In this document: positions 1 through 11,016 of the stretch, piece after piece
Layout: each line of letters opens with the position of its first letter
Numbering within the stretch: the stretch's first letter is position 1
Assembly (NCBI GenBank): GCA_037367405.1
Contig: JAZKJV010005550.1
Coordinates: 310,001 to 374,000 of the forward strand
Length of the DNA stretch: 64,000 nucleotides
Origin: Ottelia alismoides
Lineage: Eukaryota; Streptophyta; Magnoliopsida; Alismatales; Hydrocharitaceae
Direction: 5' to 3'
The notes under the pieces: model-generated
Databases searched by the model: none
What the model saw: only the letters and a program-made list of their open reading frames with translations
Told to the model about the DNA's origin: nothing
Program-made: the position numbers and the translations under genes

Positions 1-1334
1 ATTTTTTACGCATAATATGTCATTTTGAAGCTTGTTCTGTGCTCTATTATTTCACAATTTGAACAAATAATTAAATTGAATATTATTAAAGGATCTATTC
101 AAACTATGTGGACTTACTTTTGGCGTATTTGTGCCATATTTATATTGAGAAAAATGCAACTTAATCTTTAGGGACTCTATAGAGAAGATTCAATTTGATT
201 AATTCTCTTGTAATTATTGATGATGATCTTTGAGGTATTAATCTTTGCAGGGCAAAAATATGATGAATAATGAAAGTCTGTAACTTGTTATGTTGAAGTT
301 TTGATTTATAGTTATCTCTCTTGTAATATCTTTGAGATCTATGATAATTAGGGGTTTAATTGAGCTCAATTGAGGAAGATTGATTATTTATTTTCCTAAC
401 ATTTTATGTGATTAAAATTTATTTTATTTGAGGGTTTATTCTGGGAATTTATAGGTCATTTATATTAAAGGATCATCAAGTAATTCTTCATTTACATGAT
501 AATTAATTTACCTTCTTGCACGCATCTTGGAGTTAAATTAAAAATATTTCCTGAAAATCTCTTTTTCAGATCTGTGATTATTTTTAAGGATTAATTGATC
601 ATCTTTTTATTGGATTAAAAATCATAATCACGGATCATGTGCTTCATTGTTTCATCAACTTGCACTGCATTTCTTTTATTTTCACCTTATCTTTTGACAT
701 AGAAATTAATATAGCAATTAATTATTTATTAAAAAATGATTTAGTACCACACAACAAGAAATAAATTATTCCATATGTTCGACCTTAGCATACTTACTAA
801 GTTAAAAATACTCCACAATATTCACGATTTGTGGTTTTTTTCGATCTAATTAATGCCTTCTATACTACAATTATCGATTATTAAAGAGGTAGATTTCATG
901 ATCATCAAATGACGTCATCTCTAGGGAACAGTGATTTTTTTTTTGGATTTTAGATTAATTGTTGTAATTAATTATTTTGATTATTATTTATGTGTCTGAT
1001 TTATTGTTTTTCATTAAATTTTCTTTTATTTTCTGCATTTCTTTCACATCAGATACTAACTGCATCTTCTCTCTGTGTATATAACTACCTTTGATCATCT
1101 TTGAACAAAATTTCAGGAGTTGCAAAGAAATTTGAAATTTTTATTTTCTGTGTAAGAGAGTTAATATAGGTTTATTTTTGCATTCTTTTCAGGGTCACTT
1201 TGAACCCTAATCTCTATAATAATTCGGACTAAACTCTCTATGGTATCAGATTTGTTTCAACCCCTTCTGTGCGATTGAGACCCAACTCGAATGATGTAGA
1301 AATTAGGTGCATATATGATTGCTTAAGCTATTTA
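1..1334. other. AT-rich stretch without a recognisable gene
   Basis: No open frame of useful length, RNA gene or domain is visible. The sequence is strongly AT-rich and full of TTAATT-type words, like the LTR and leader DNA elsewhere in the window. It lies directly upstream of the decayed Athila-like leader at 1335 and may be the end of that element's LTR or leader, or another insertion. No LTR end with an adjacent primer site can be seen to decide this. Confidence 0.4.
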
Positions 1335-2756
1335 TTTTTATTGTGCTTATAATTTTTAGGCTACACATCTTCACTAATATAATGCACTAGTAGATTGTTC
1401 GGACTTAGCCAAATTAAACTCAAAATTCTTCCCATTTATAAAACTATTTGCTTAGGGCATTTTTATTTGTGCATCATTTAGTGTAAATTTTAATTTCCTT
1501 GAATTGCATCCTACGTGAAGATCGCGAGGAATCATTGTAAGTCCTCTTCTTATCATGCATCAATTATTTAATTCTTGCATCGGCTTTCTCGATCCTCTCC
1601 ACATTAGTTTTGTAACTTAGGAATTAAAAGAATTGGGACTGCTCTTTAGGTGTGTTATTTTGGGGCTCATATAAGAGTGATAACCTTAAATTAAAATCAG
1701 GACTGCTAATCAAGGTTACTATAAATAAGTTGACATAAAATTAACCTTGTGTCCTGTGGAAAGCAAACCACTCATTGTACGTAGGAGAGAATCGTAAGCT
1801 TAGGGTAGAGCCCAAAACCTAACCTCCATGTACTCACACTTCTCAATATTGTTTTATCACATACTTAAAACTGAAAAGATAATCGGACGGACTCTTGTGG
1901 CCTTCAAAAGTTTACAGTTGGTGAAACTACGGTTAGCTTGTCTGCTTGTGTTATTGGTCTTGTGTTCGCTTCTCTCCCTTTCGTATCACCTTCTTTGTCC
2001 TCTCTTCTCTTCCACCTTGTATTTCCGATCAACACACTCCTCACTTTCTACACATTCTTATCCTCTTGATACATCTACCTACCATTCTAGCACACCCTCT
2101 ACCCAAAAGCTTGCCAACACTTTTGACACATATCATAAGCAAGCAACTGTTGAGAATAATGAATGGTGAAACTACATGGGTCAAGATTACACCTATACAC
2201 CTTTGACATGAAGGATTCCTTCAGATGACCAAATAGAGAGGCCCGCACTTTACATCCACCCATACAATATCGAATCTCACATGCCTTCCTATCCTCTACT
2301 CAGTGGGCCCTTATATACAAAGGATTGGATTCAGGATCTAACTCAACTTACCCATTGTCGATGGACACAAGATCATGAGGCTCGGATTGTCTCTACAAGA
2401 AATCCATACTCAACTTAGGATTGCATGCCTATGTCTAGGTATGCTAAGTATGGACCCTCACTCTCTCAACAGTATCCTCCCATAGATCAACCCATGACAG
2501 AGGAGGAAGCAATCTCTAAAATTAGAAGAAACATAGAAGCGTTGAAAAAAGAGAACAGAGAAGTTTGGGAAAAGAAAAGATTGAAGGTGCTAGATGTGGT
2601 ATAGAGGTGTATTCAAATGAAACTGATCACAGGATTGTAATAACATTAAAGAACCAATACATTTTGTACAACTAGAGTCACACTCACAACCACCACTGAC
2701 CACTGACCATTATACCGAAAATACCAAAAAATTAAAAAACCAAAAAATTCAAAAAA
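1335..2756 (+). mobile_element. Decayed leader and gag of an older Athila-like element (G0)
   Basis: From about 1335 the sequence follows, with many changes, the leader of the better-kept G1 element at about 32610-33130. Shared phrases include AATTGGGACTG (1630; also 32935 and 33003) and the tail around AGGGTAGAGCC (1803; G1 about 33117). Beyond about 2160 there are only scraps of coding sequence, such as the acidic run around 2497-2600, with stops in all frames. I read it as the 5' part of an Athila-like gypsy element that later received the copia insertion at 3431. It is too decayed to give codon boundaries. Confidence 0.55.
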
Positions 2757-3360
2757 TTGGACAACACTAAAATGGAAGCATTTTGCAAGAGTCTGATCTT
2801 AGAGCTTCTATTAATCAAGGCCATAGAATATGTGCATTATCTTAAGAGATTTGTAAAGAATCGATTAAACCTTAGAAAGACAGGAAAGAAGCGAGCAAGG
2901 ACTGAATTTCATATCATATCTATGGTCAATTCTTTTGTGATGAATCATAAAACCAAAAGCTGCAGAGTCAAGCGGTTGACTCGGAACACGTGTGAAATTG
3001 CGAATTCCTTATTCACTTATGTTCGGTTAGATGATGACTCCACATTAAACATCCTCCCAAAGTTTGTCTTTAATCAATTCAAGCTCAGACAACTGAAAAA
3101 GACTAGGGTGATCGTTTACAGATCGATCTACCAAAAGACCACGGGGAATTGTTTCTTTCATCGTAAACGTTCGAGGAGACAAACATAAAGTGTACTTTAT
3201 TATCCTTGACATTGAGCACCACGGATAGTTGTCTGAGTCTCCTATCATCCTAGAAAATTTGTTCTTAGCTTCTGCTAAGGAAGTTGTCGATTGCGAGACT
3301 TAAGACATCAGGTTCCCAAACTCAGACCACAATGAGAAAACCCTCAATGACATGACCAAC
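2757..3360 (+). pseudogene. Remnant of Ty3/gypsy aspartic protease (G0)
   Basis: An open frame at 2757-3188 ends with a block around LDDDSTLNILP (about 3030-3055). This occupies the place of the retropepsin active site, normally D-[TLS]-G-[AS] followed by N-[LV]-[ML]-P in Athila-type proteases. After a frame change at about 3119, the frame reads DRSTKRPRGIV and then a PIIL box (about 3240-3260). This matches the order adR..kyPrGivedv..lvkv..f..DFvvldm....PiiLGRPfL seen in G1 at 36430-36600. The active-site Gly is replaced, the GRP box is degraded, and stops occur near 3187, 3223 and 3301. The relation to Athila protease is inferred from the pattern and the spacing. There is no possibility of function. 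Confidence 0.5.
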
Positions 3361-3430
3361 TTTGAGGAAACCCAACTAGCCACTGACATTTATGATCAGG
3401 AGATGACCACTTCACATGAACATACCTCGA

Positions 3431-5980
3431 TGTTAGCCATGTGAGCCCAAGGAGAACCATTTCAACAATAACTGTTATTGTAATCTTTTATTTATCAAAA
3501 AAAGTTATTGATTCTTTTTCACTCCCTTTCTGAGATTAAGTGAATGAATGCACTATAAGATCCCTCTGTATAATAATGATTATGTAACATGGCCATCTTA
3601 ATATGCATGTAGCTGTTGATTCAGTAATAGAATCATAGAGGTTGGTGTGGATGAATATCAAAAGAGTTAGATTGAGGACTCGCCAAGCACCGTCAAATGA
3701 TTGTTAAGAGATGATATCCAACCTGAGTAGGAGATGGCAATCCTATCTCATTTGGGTTGATATCTGACCGACCTCTTGATGGAGGTCTTCTGCATGGGAA
3801 TAGAGATTCAGAGGTGTCAGATTTGTTAGGTCAAAGAGTTGACTTAACGAGATCGAAATAACTAAAGTCCTATTTCGTATACTTTTACTATATAGGCACG
3901 CATTCTCTGACCGGAGACAGATGTGTTACTATATGTGTAAGTGTTTACATTTGGCAGACCAATAGGTTGATGACCTAACCAAGGTCTATACACCGACGCG
4001 CTGGTGTGCATGCAAAGTCATATGAGTAATACGATCTCTCAAGGGATCATACAGGTTCACTTGTGAACCGGAAGACATGAACTCACTCATGAGGTATTGG
4101 GACCGATCAAATTCCATGCATGGTCGTCGTGCTTTAGAAGCATGACAAGAATTTGAAGGTATGATATATGCTTTTGGAAAGCATATGATCGATACCAAAT
4201 CCAATGACCAAGAATGAGAAACTTGATGATGAAACCATAAAAATGGCAGTGTAAAATTGATCTATATCTTCGGGTTGATCATACATCTTCCAGTATGCAT
4301 GATGTACAAGTATTAGGAATAGCTAAGGGTGATGTCATCATAAACGATTGTATAACCATGACACTTTCATTCTGAGAGAATGATGAAATAGGTTTTTATT
4401 TTAGTGACTCCTCTCAGTAGAGAAGTAATCTGATCTTGGTCCAAGTGTTGGACATTGATCTGAATGAGATTCAGATGCAATGAGAAGATTAGATTTGTGG
4501 CCTTTATTAAATCAAGCATCTATGAGAGGTCCATAAGATTTGGATTTGACATGTAATCTCAATATCCAAGTCACTATATGTAGAACAATACAATCGCCAT
4601 ATCCTTATTTCCAAGTATCTACAGAGAAAGCGCATTATTCTTGAAAGAGTTCAAGAATAATTCCATTGTTGACTTATATCTAAGTATTGAGAAATGGATA
4701 ATTAAATGTGATTTAATTATCATGAATAATGTGAATTTGATTCATATTATTTGAATACATTAGAATGATTATCCAATATAAATAAATGTGATTTAATTAT
4801 TGTGGATATGAATAATGTGGATAGCACTATCCAATTAGTCATGTATATCATAAATGAGACTTATAATATAATAGAGAGAGACAATTGAGATAATATTTGT
4901 TGATTAATTATTAATGTGAATTGGATTCACATTAGATGATTAATTAAAAACGTAATTTACTTTTTTATTTTGGGATGTGAATGTGATTCACATATTTTTC
5001 AATGGCATGACTACAATATTCATAAGATAATTATGGATTATTTTTTGTGAAATTATTTACAACAAGAGTTATTGTAAATCTTGAGATATCATGAGATAAT
5101 GAGATCTCATGATAAATTGAGGAGATGAACTCATCCACCCCATATGGGTGGACTGCGACTAATCTCCATGAGGAGGAGTGGTCGTCCCCCCTCTTTAGGG
5201 CATGAGGTTACTCTCCTCATTATCTCAAGACTAGTCAAAGTGATTTTATTTTGAAATTAATTATGTTGATTTATCAAGATAAATTAATTTAAATTAAATC
5301 ATTTGTTGTTTTATTTTTACAACAACATCATGGTCGTTTAAACAAATACAAATCAATCTCACCCATTGATTGTGTGGTGTCCATAGATTGAGATCCATGG
5401 ACTCGCAAAATCCTATATAAGAAGAGGCACCCCTTGCTCTTAGAGTTACACAATTACAGCGTCTCTCTCTCATTCTCACGTCTACTCTACTCTCTCCCCT
5501 TGAGTGGCTGTCCACTCTTCTCATAGAGAGAAGATCACCTTCGTTGTCGCTCCGCCATTGTGCCGCCGCTTCGACGACTCTCAGGTCTCCATCTTCTTTG
5601 GTGCTTCTTGCTCATGAAGAAGGCGTTCTATCTCGTGAGACGAGATCAGGAGATCCATTTCTTGGATCATTGACTTGGATTGCAAGAAGTACGTGACTCA
5701 TCCCCGCGCTCGCAAGCGTCTCCTTCGACGGAACGGACTTGAGACAGGAGGTCTCTTCTATTATAGGATCGATCGCAACCACACTACAAGAGGTGTTACT
5801 ATATATATTATGTGGTTAGATGAAACGATCCAAGAAGTGTTCTTGGATCATGTGGTCTCAACATTTAAAATTTTTAAATTTCGCTACACCAAGCAACTAG
5901 TGCAACTAGTCGCTCTTGATCGTATATGATACGATCATAACGCTTTCGTGATGCGCTTAAAGTTTGGTCAATATCCTTCA
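3431..5980 (+). repeat. 5' LTR of copia C1 (2.55 kb)
   Basis: Starts TGTTAGCCATGTGAGCCC and ends ATATCCTTCA. It is alignable over its length with 13005-16534 apart from the mitochondrial insertion in the latter, and more distantly with 18663-21299 and 22499-25072. It contains a TATA box at 5414 and a dense series of short inverted repeats (for example 4166-4186 and about 5090-5115). The stretch about 5501-5930 holds TCTC/CGC-rich leader-like sequence. A short frame at 5675-5929 recurs, differently broken, in the other LTR copies and I do not take it as a gene. Confidence 0.9.
5414..5420 (+). promoter_or_regulatory. TATA box of copia C1 5' LTR
   Basis: TATATAA followed by GAAGAGGCACCCC. The same block occurs in the other copia LTRs (14973, 20734, 24496), always about 20 bp after an ATCCATGG half-palindrome. 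Transcription would be expected roughly 30 bp downstream, placing the U3/R boundary near 5445 (inference). Confidence 0.7.
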
Positions 5981-7681
5981 AGTAGATTAATATCCAGGTT
6001 AGAGGTTTTGGATATGATCCATGAACCTAGGAAGACTTGGGCTCATTAGGGATTGTGAAAATTTTATCGCATTTCAAATTTCGCTGCCCTATTTTGTGAT
6101 TAATTTCGGCCCTGTTTAAAATGTTAAAACACAATACTATCACTTAGTAATGTTCCCCATTAATTAAGGAAACTGTGGAATTTGAGTTTGCATGATTTGG
6201 AATCCGATAACTCTAGTTATGACCATTTTAATGAACATATATCCACTGTTTCGGGGATGACGAATAATGACGTAATTAAGGAGTTAATTACTGTTCTAAA
6301 ACGCTATAAATGTGTTATAATCACTTTGGTTCTATTTTAAATCAAATAAGCAAACTTTAGAAACTGATTTTGCATTATTTGGATTTCAAATTAATGAGAT
6401 ATGCTAATTTTTGTTAGTGAGGGTCACTGCTGAAAATTGCAATCGTAATCAAGAACCATGTGATTGTCATTTAATAAATTAGTGAAACTAATAGTTAGTT
6501 TCCTTGAATAATTACGGATAAATATTTTATGATAATTATTCCCTTAAATGACAATGTTTTAACCAATAATTGATTAGATATGATTTAGATCACCAATTGG
6601 TTACATCATACACTTTCCAACAAATATGTTGCTTGAATAGGTTTGGGAATTTGTCTAGCAAATTTCCTTATAGTCAAAACGGTTTTGATTATTACTATAT
6701 GGTATAACTTCGACTGAAAAACCGATTATCATCTCAAGTACATAATGATCAATTCGTCATTATCCTAACCAGAGGCGGATATGGTGTCTAGTCGGGGTGC
6801 GGTATGTCCCGTTCCCGTCGACACTGGCCATGACAAAGGGTAGGAAAGAGATGCTGGAGAGATCATGATGCATTTCTAATTATTAAAATTTGAATTAATG
6901 CGTACTTTGATATTGTACCATGCTTTCAAATAACAATCAAGTTTGTTGATTAAATTGGAATGATAATTGATATAATGTGATTAAATTAATTATATCTAAT
7001 TAAAAACACTCTATCATGAATAGATGTGTATTTTCCTTTGAAGAATTAATTATATGAATGTGATTCATGATAATTAATTAAATTTAGAATATGAGGTGGA
7101 AGATCACATAAGTGACATCATGGTCTCCCATCAAGGCAAAGGGTTCCGTCGCCAGTGATTGTATGTAGGAGACACATGTCCAAAGTGACAAATCCTGCAT
7201 ACAAGCTATTTGGATCGGGCTCTTTGCTTCTCGAAAGAGTAAGGACGTATGCGTAGTGACCCCAATATGGATTCCTCATATTATTGGGGCCATATTGGAT
7301 TGCACATAGCGAGTTGTATTCCTTTTGATGGTTGGTTTAATTAACAATGGGTCAACATCATCTCAGGGGTGGTGGGCCCGTGTGTTAAAGACATAATTGG
7401 AAAATGCAAGTTGGACTCGCAAGGCGGAATGTGTTCCGTTTCTTTTTATCTGAGTTACAACTCTCATATTATTGGTATGTAACAAAGATAAAGAGGAGAT
7501 CCCAGATCTTGCTTGAGATATAGCAGTAAGTATATATCTTGCTTTGAAAGTAATTAAGGGAATTGACTTTCAAAGTTGAAAAGGTAATACTAATTTGATT
7601 AAAAAATGCTTAATCAAATAAATGTAATTGAATATATTATTATTCATATATTATAATATAGTGCATTCTTAATTTCAGAAA
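5981..7681 (+). other. Untranslated leader of copia C1, with decayed primer site
   Basis: Two bases after the LTR, where the sister copies read TGGTATCAGAGC (initiator tRNA-Met primer site), C1 reads TAGATTAATATC (5983-5994). The following bases, CAGG...GGTTTTGGATATGATCC, match the sisters, so the position is certain and the primer site itself has mutated. The leader, homologous to 21302-22498 and 25075-26891, is AT-rich with no convincing frame. It contains the shared phrase GTGACATC at about 7111 and reaches gag at 7682. Confidence 0.75.
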
Positions 7682-8530
7682 ATGAAGTCCATGAAACCAC
7701 TTAACAAGCTCCTAGAGGTCAATCAGTTGACCGGACCAAATTATTCAGATTGGATCCAAAATTTGGACCTTGTCCTATCCGTTGAACGCATCTCTTATGT
7801 GCTTTCAAAGGACAAGACAAACCCGAAGACTCCAGAAGAAATCAATTTTAATGACAAATATGATGATCATAATCTGGCAAGATGTTATATCTTGGGTTCA
7901 TTGTCCAATGTACTTCAGAAACAGCATGTGAAAATGAACACTTGCCAAGAGATCATGTTAAATCTGAAAGAAATGTTTGATGATGTGAACCACAAATAGC
8001 GTTATAATATAATGAAAGAAATTATTCATTGCAAGATGCAGGAAAGGACCTCTATCAGAGAACATGTACTCAAAATGTTTGGGTACCTCTCTGAGCTGGA
8101 AACCCTGGGAGCTGACATCGGCGCAGATATGCAAGCTGACTTCATTCTGTTGTCGCTCCCTAAGTCTTTCAACAACTTTCTGGTTACGTACCACATGAGC
8201 AAAGTTGATTTTAGTAACACTGGGCTATTGACTGTATTAAAGTCTGCTGAATACGTAATAAAAAAGGATGGCCCATCTGGCAGTGCAATGGTTGCACAAG
8301 TCAAAGGAAATTACGATCGGAAGCATGGTTCTCGGAAGGGTCTATCCAAGAAGAGAAAGAAGAAGAGTCAAGGAGTTGGCTCATCTACCAATGCATCCAC
8401 TTTGATAACATCGAAGAAAAGTGATATCTGTCATCACTGCAAGAAGCTGGGGCACTGAAAGTGTAATTGTCCGGATTACCTGAAGTTGGTTGATAAAGAT
8501 AAAGCCCCAACAGGTATGAAATCTACTTTC
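7682..8530 (+). pseudogene. Copia gag (C1), broken by in-frame stops
   Basis: Gag forms the particle in which copia RNA is packaged and copied. The frame starts MKSMKPLNKLLEVNQLTG, followed by NYSDW and the UBN2-type gag polypeptide region (7682-8300), then a lysine-rich linker and a zinc knuckle C-x2-C-x4-H-x4-C at about 8432-8473. A TAG at 7997-7999 interrupts the gag domain. A TGA at 8456-8458 falls inside the zinc knuckle, at a place usually held by an aromatic residue. Both stops lie in one continuous frame, so they are substitutions rather than frameshifts. The frame runs on into protease with no separate start, as in the usual single gag-pol polyprotein of copia elements. Confidence 0.85.
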
Positions 8531-8835
8531 ATCATTGAAACTAGTTTTCTCGTTGAACGAGAAGGAAGTTGGGTTGTAGATTCTGGTGCTTCTGTTCACG
8601 TATGCAATTTGTTGCATTTGTTTCAGGAAAAAAGAATCTTGATGAATGGGAGATAGTCATCCAGATGGGATCTGATGCAAGTGTTGCAGTAGTCGTCGCT
8701 GGGACCTGTTGGTTATCGTTATTTAGTGGAAGAGCCCTAATACTTAAAGAGTGTCTTTATGTACCCGAAGTCAGAATGAATTTAATATCTATATCTAAGA
8801 TTGTTAGAAGTGGATATTCATTCTTTTTTCTATAA
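8531..8835 (+). pseudogene. Copia aspartic protease (C1)
   Basis: The active-site motif WVVDSGAS lies at 8570-8593 (DSGAS 8579-8593) in the same frame as gag. A one-base shift at about 8635 moves the reading into the next frame, where the rest of the domain is recognisable, including LILKECLYVPEVRMNLISI (about 8737-8790), the conserved flap-to-C-terminal stretch of copia proteases. A second shift near 8830 returns to the first frame. The enzyme would process the polyprotein. Here the catalytic Asp is intact but the chain is broken. Confidence 0.8.
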
Positions 8836-10008
8836 TAAATTAGTCATAAGTCATTATGATAAACATATTACAGATGGTGTTTTAACTTCTGGTGGACTCT
8901 ATGAATTGTGCATTGATGAACATGTCATGAGTATTACAACCACTAATAAAAACCCTAAAAGATTTAGGAAGAATGAAAATCATTCAAACATGATTTGGCA
9001 TAAAAGGCTTGGTCATTTATCTGTTGATTGGATCAATAAATTAATAAACGATGGACCCTTAGATTTTCTACAGGTTTAATCTTTGCCTACATGCGAACAT
9101 TGTATTCGAGGTAAAATGACTAGGATGTCTTTTAGTAACAAGGTTGCATGATGTGAATGTATTCTTGACCTTGTACATACTGATGTATGTGGTCCCTTCA
9201 GTACCGCGACCCGAAATGGTTATCTATATTACTTGACGTTTATTGATGGCCACTCATGATACGGGGTTATCTTCCTATTGCATCATAAATCTGAAACCTT
9301 GAAAAGTTCAAAGAGTTCAAGGCTTTGGTTGAGAACTAAACCGATAAGAAGATTCAACGGATTCGATCTGACTGAGGTGGCGAGTACCTCTCATATGACT
9401 TCAAAGAATAGCTTAAAGAGAATGGAATCGTATCCAATCTCACTCCTCCTGGAACCCCCCAGCTTAATGGTGTTGCTGAAAGATGCAACATCAACATCAT
9501 GGATATGGTTCGTTCAATGATGAGCAAAGCACATTTACCACTTAGTTTCTGGGGATATGTAGTAGAGAGTGCAATATATATCCCGAACAAGATTCCTAGC
9601 AAGTTTGTACATAAGACTCCTCATGAGCTTTGGTATGGAACCAAACCCAGTGTTAAACACTTGAGGGTTTGGGGTTGCTTGGTCCATGTAAAGAACATGG
9701 ATGCAAGTAAGCCAGAATCTCACACTCGAAAGTGCTACTTCATTGGGTATGTTAAAGATGGTATTGGATATCAGCTTTATGACCCCGAGACCCAGAAGGT
9801 TTTCATCTCTAGAGATGTAAGATTTTTGGAGGATGACTTCCTTAAAGGTCAAGACAAAATTGAAGTAGAAGAACTCATTGAGTCCCCTGAGGATTCTGAG
9901 CAGCCTGAACCAAAAATTGAAGAGATAAATAAAGATGAAACACTCATACCTCTTAGAAGGAGTTCGAGGGTGGTTGCACCAACTGAAAGGTATGGATTCC
10001 ATGTGTGA
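8836..10008 (+). pseudogene. Copia integrase with GAG-pre-integrase zinc domain (C1)
   Basis: The pre-integrase domain shows the HHCC ligands: H in IWHKRLGH (two His, about 8995-9018) and C-x2-C in TCEHC (about 9089-9103). The core follows with HTDVCGPF (first catalytic Asp, about 9177-9200), then an IRSD region (second Asp, about 9360) and LNGVAERCN (catalytic Glu, about 9463-9487). The C-terminal part contains the copia words HELWYGTKPSVKHLRVWGC and KCYFIGY (9625-9750) and a hydrophilic tail ending LRRSSRV. Breaks: stops at 9077, 9149 and 9257, a frame change near 9295-9310, and a TGA at 10006 in the linker to RT. Confidence 0.85.
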
Positions 10009-11016
10009 GGTGAGACTGATGATGATCCTACTTCATTTGATGAAGCACTCGCATATCATGACATGGATAGATGGATGTTAGCAATGAAGTCAGAGATTGA
10101 CTCCATGCATAAGAATGGTGTATGGACCCTAGAGGATCCACCTGAAGGGGTAAAACCCATTGGGTATAAATGGATCCTCAAGAGAAAGAGGGGACCTGAT
10201 GGGAAAGTAGAGACTTTCAAAGCACAGCTCGTAGCCAAAGGCTACACACAGAGAGAAGGCATCGACTATGATGAGACATTCTCTCCTGTGGCTATGCTTA
10301 AGTCCATAAGGACACTGCTAGCTATAGCTGCATCTCTTGACTACGACATCTAGCAGATGGACGTCAAGCCAGCTTTCCTCAATGGATACCTCGAGGAGGA
10401 TATCTATATGTAGCATCCCCAGGGCTTCATAACTGAGGAAGGTAAAATATACAAGTTAAAGAAATCCATCCATGGGTTCAAAAAATCTTCTCGTAGCTGG
10501 AACATCAGATTCGATGAAACCATAAAGAGTTATGATTTTGTGCAGAATCGTGATGAACCTTGTGTGTATAAGAAGCTTAGTGGGAGCATCATTGTGTTCA
10601 TCGTGATTTACGTAGATGACATCCTTATCATTGGGAATGATATAATGATGATGACCACTGTTAAGATTTGGCTATCTCATACCTTCGAGATGAAAGATCT
10701 TCAAGAAGCCTCTTACATCTTGGGTCTGAAAATGTTCAGAAATCGTGAAAAGAGGATGTTGGGATTATCACAACATGGGTGCATTAAGAAGATTCTTGAA
10801 TGTTTCTGTATGGATAGTTCCAAGAAAGGCTTCCTCCCCTCAAGTCATTGTATACACCTATCTAAAGGGATGGTTTCTCAAAGTGTTGAGGAAAAGAAAG
10901 CCATGGCTGGATGTCCCTATGCATTAGATGTAGGAAGCTTAATGTACGCCATGATGTGTACTAGGACAGATATCTGCCATGCAGTAGGAGTGGTAAGTCA
11001 TTACCAGTCCTACTAT
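10009..11016 (+). pseudogene. Copia reverse transcriptase (C1), interrupted by a hAT-like element
   Basis: The RVT_2 (copia-type) domain begins at the RWMLAMKSEIDSMHKNGVW block (about 10066-10122), followed by KWILKRKRGPDG, KAQLVAKGYTQ and ETFSPVA. The catalytic YVDD is intact at 10609-10620. In-frame TAG codons occur at 10351-10353 and 10411-10413. The domain carries on to YALDVGSLMYAMMCTRTDI (about 10918-10974), and then a 1,390 bp DNA element starts at 11017. The frame resumes unchanged after it at 12415, as expected because element plus duplicated target (1,398 bp) is a multiple of three. Confidence 0.9.
11009..11016. repeat. Left target-site duplication of the hAT-like element
   Basis: CCTACTAT, matching CCTGCTAT at 12407-12414 in seven of eight bases. 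It belongs to the copia RT sequence. Confidence 0.85.

Noticed and set aside
1241..1253. TGGTATCAGATTT, like a copia primer site
   Set aside because: No LTR end (CA) with copia LTR sequence lies upstream, and no copia leader follows. The downstream sequence is Athila-like leader.
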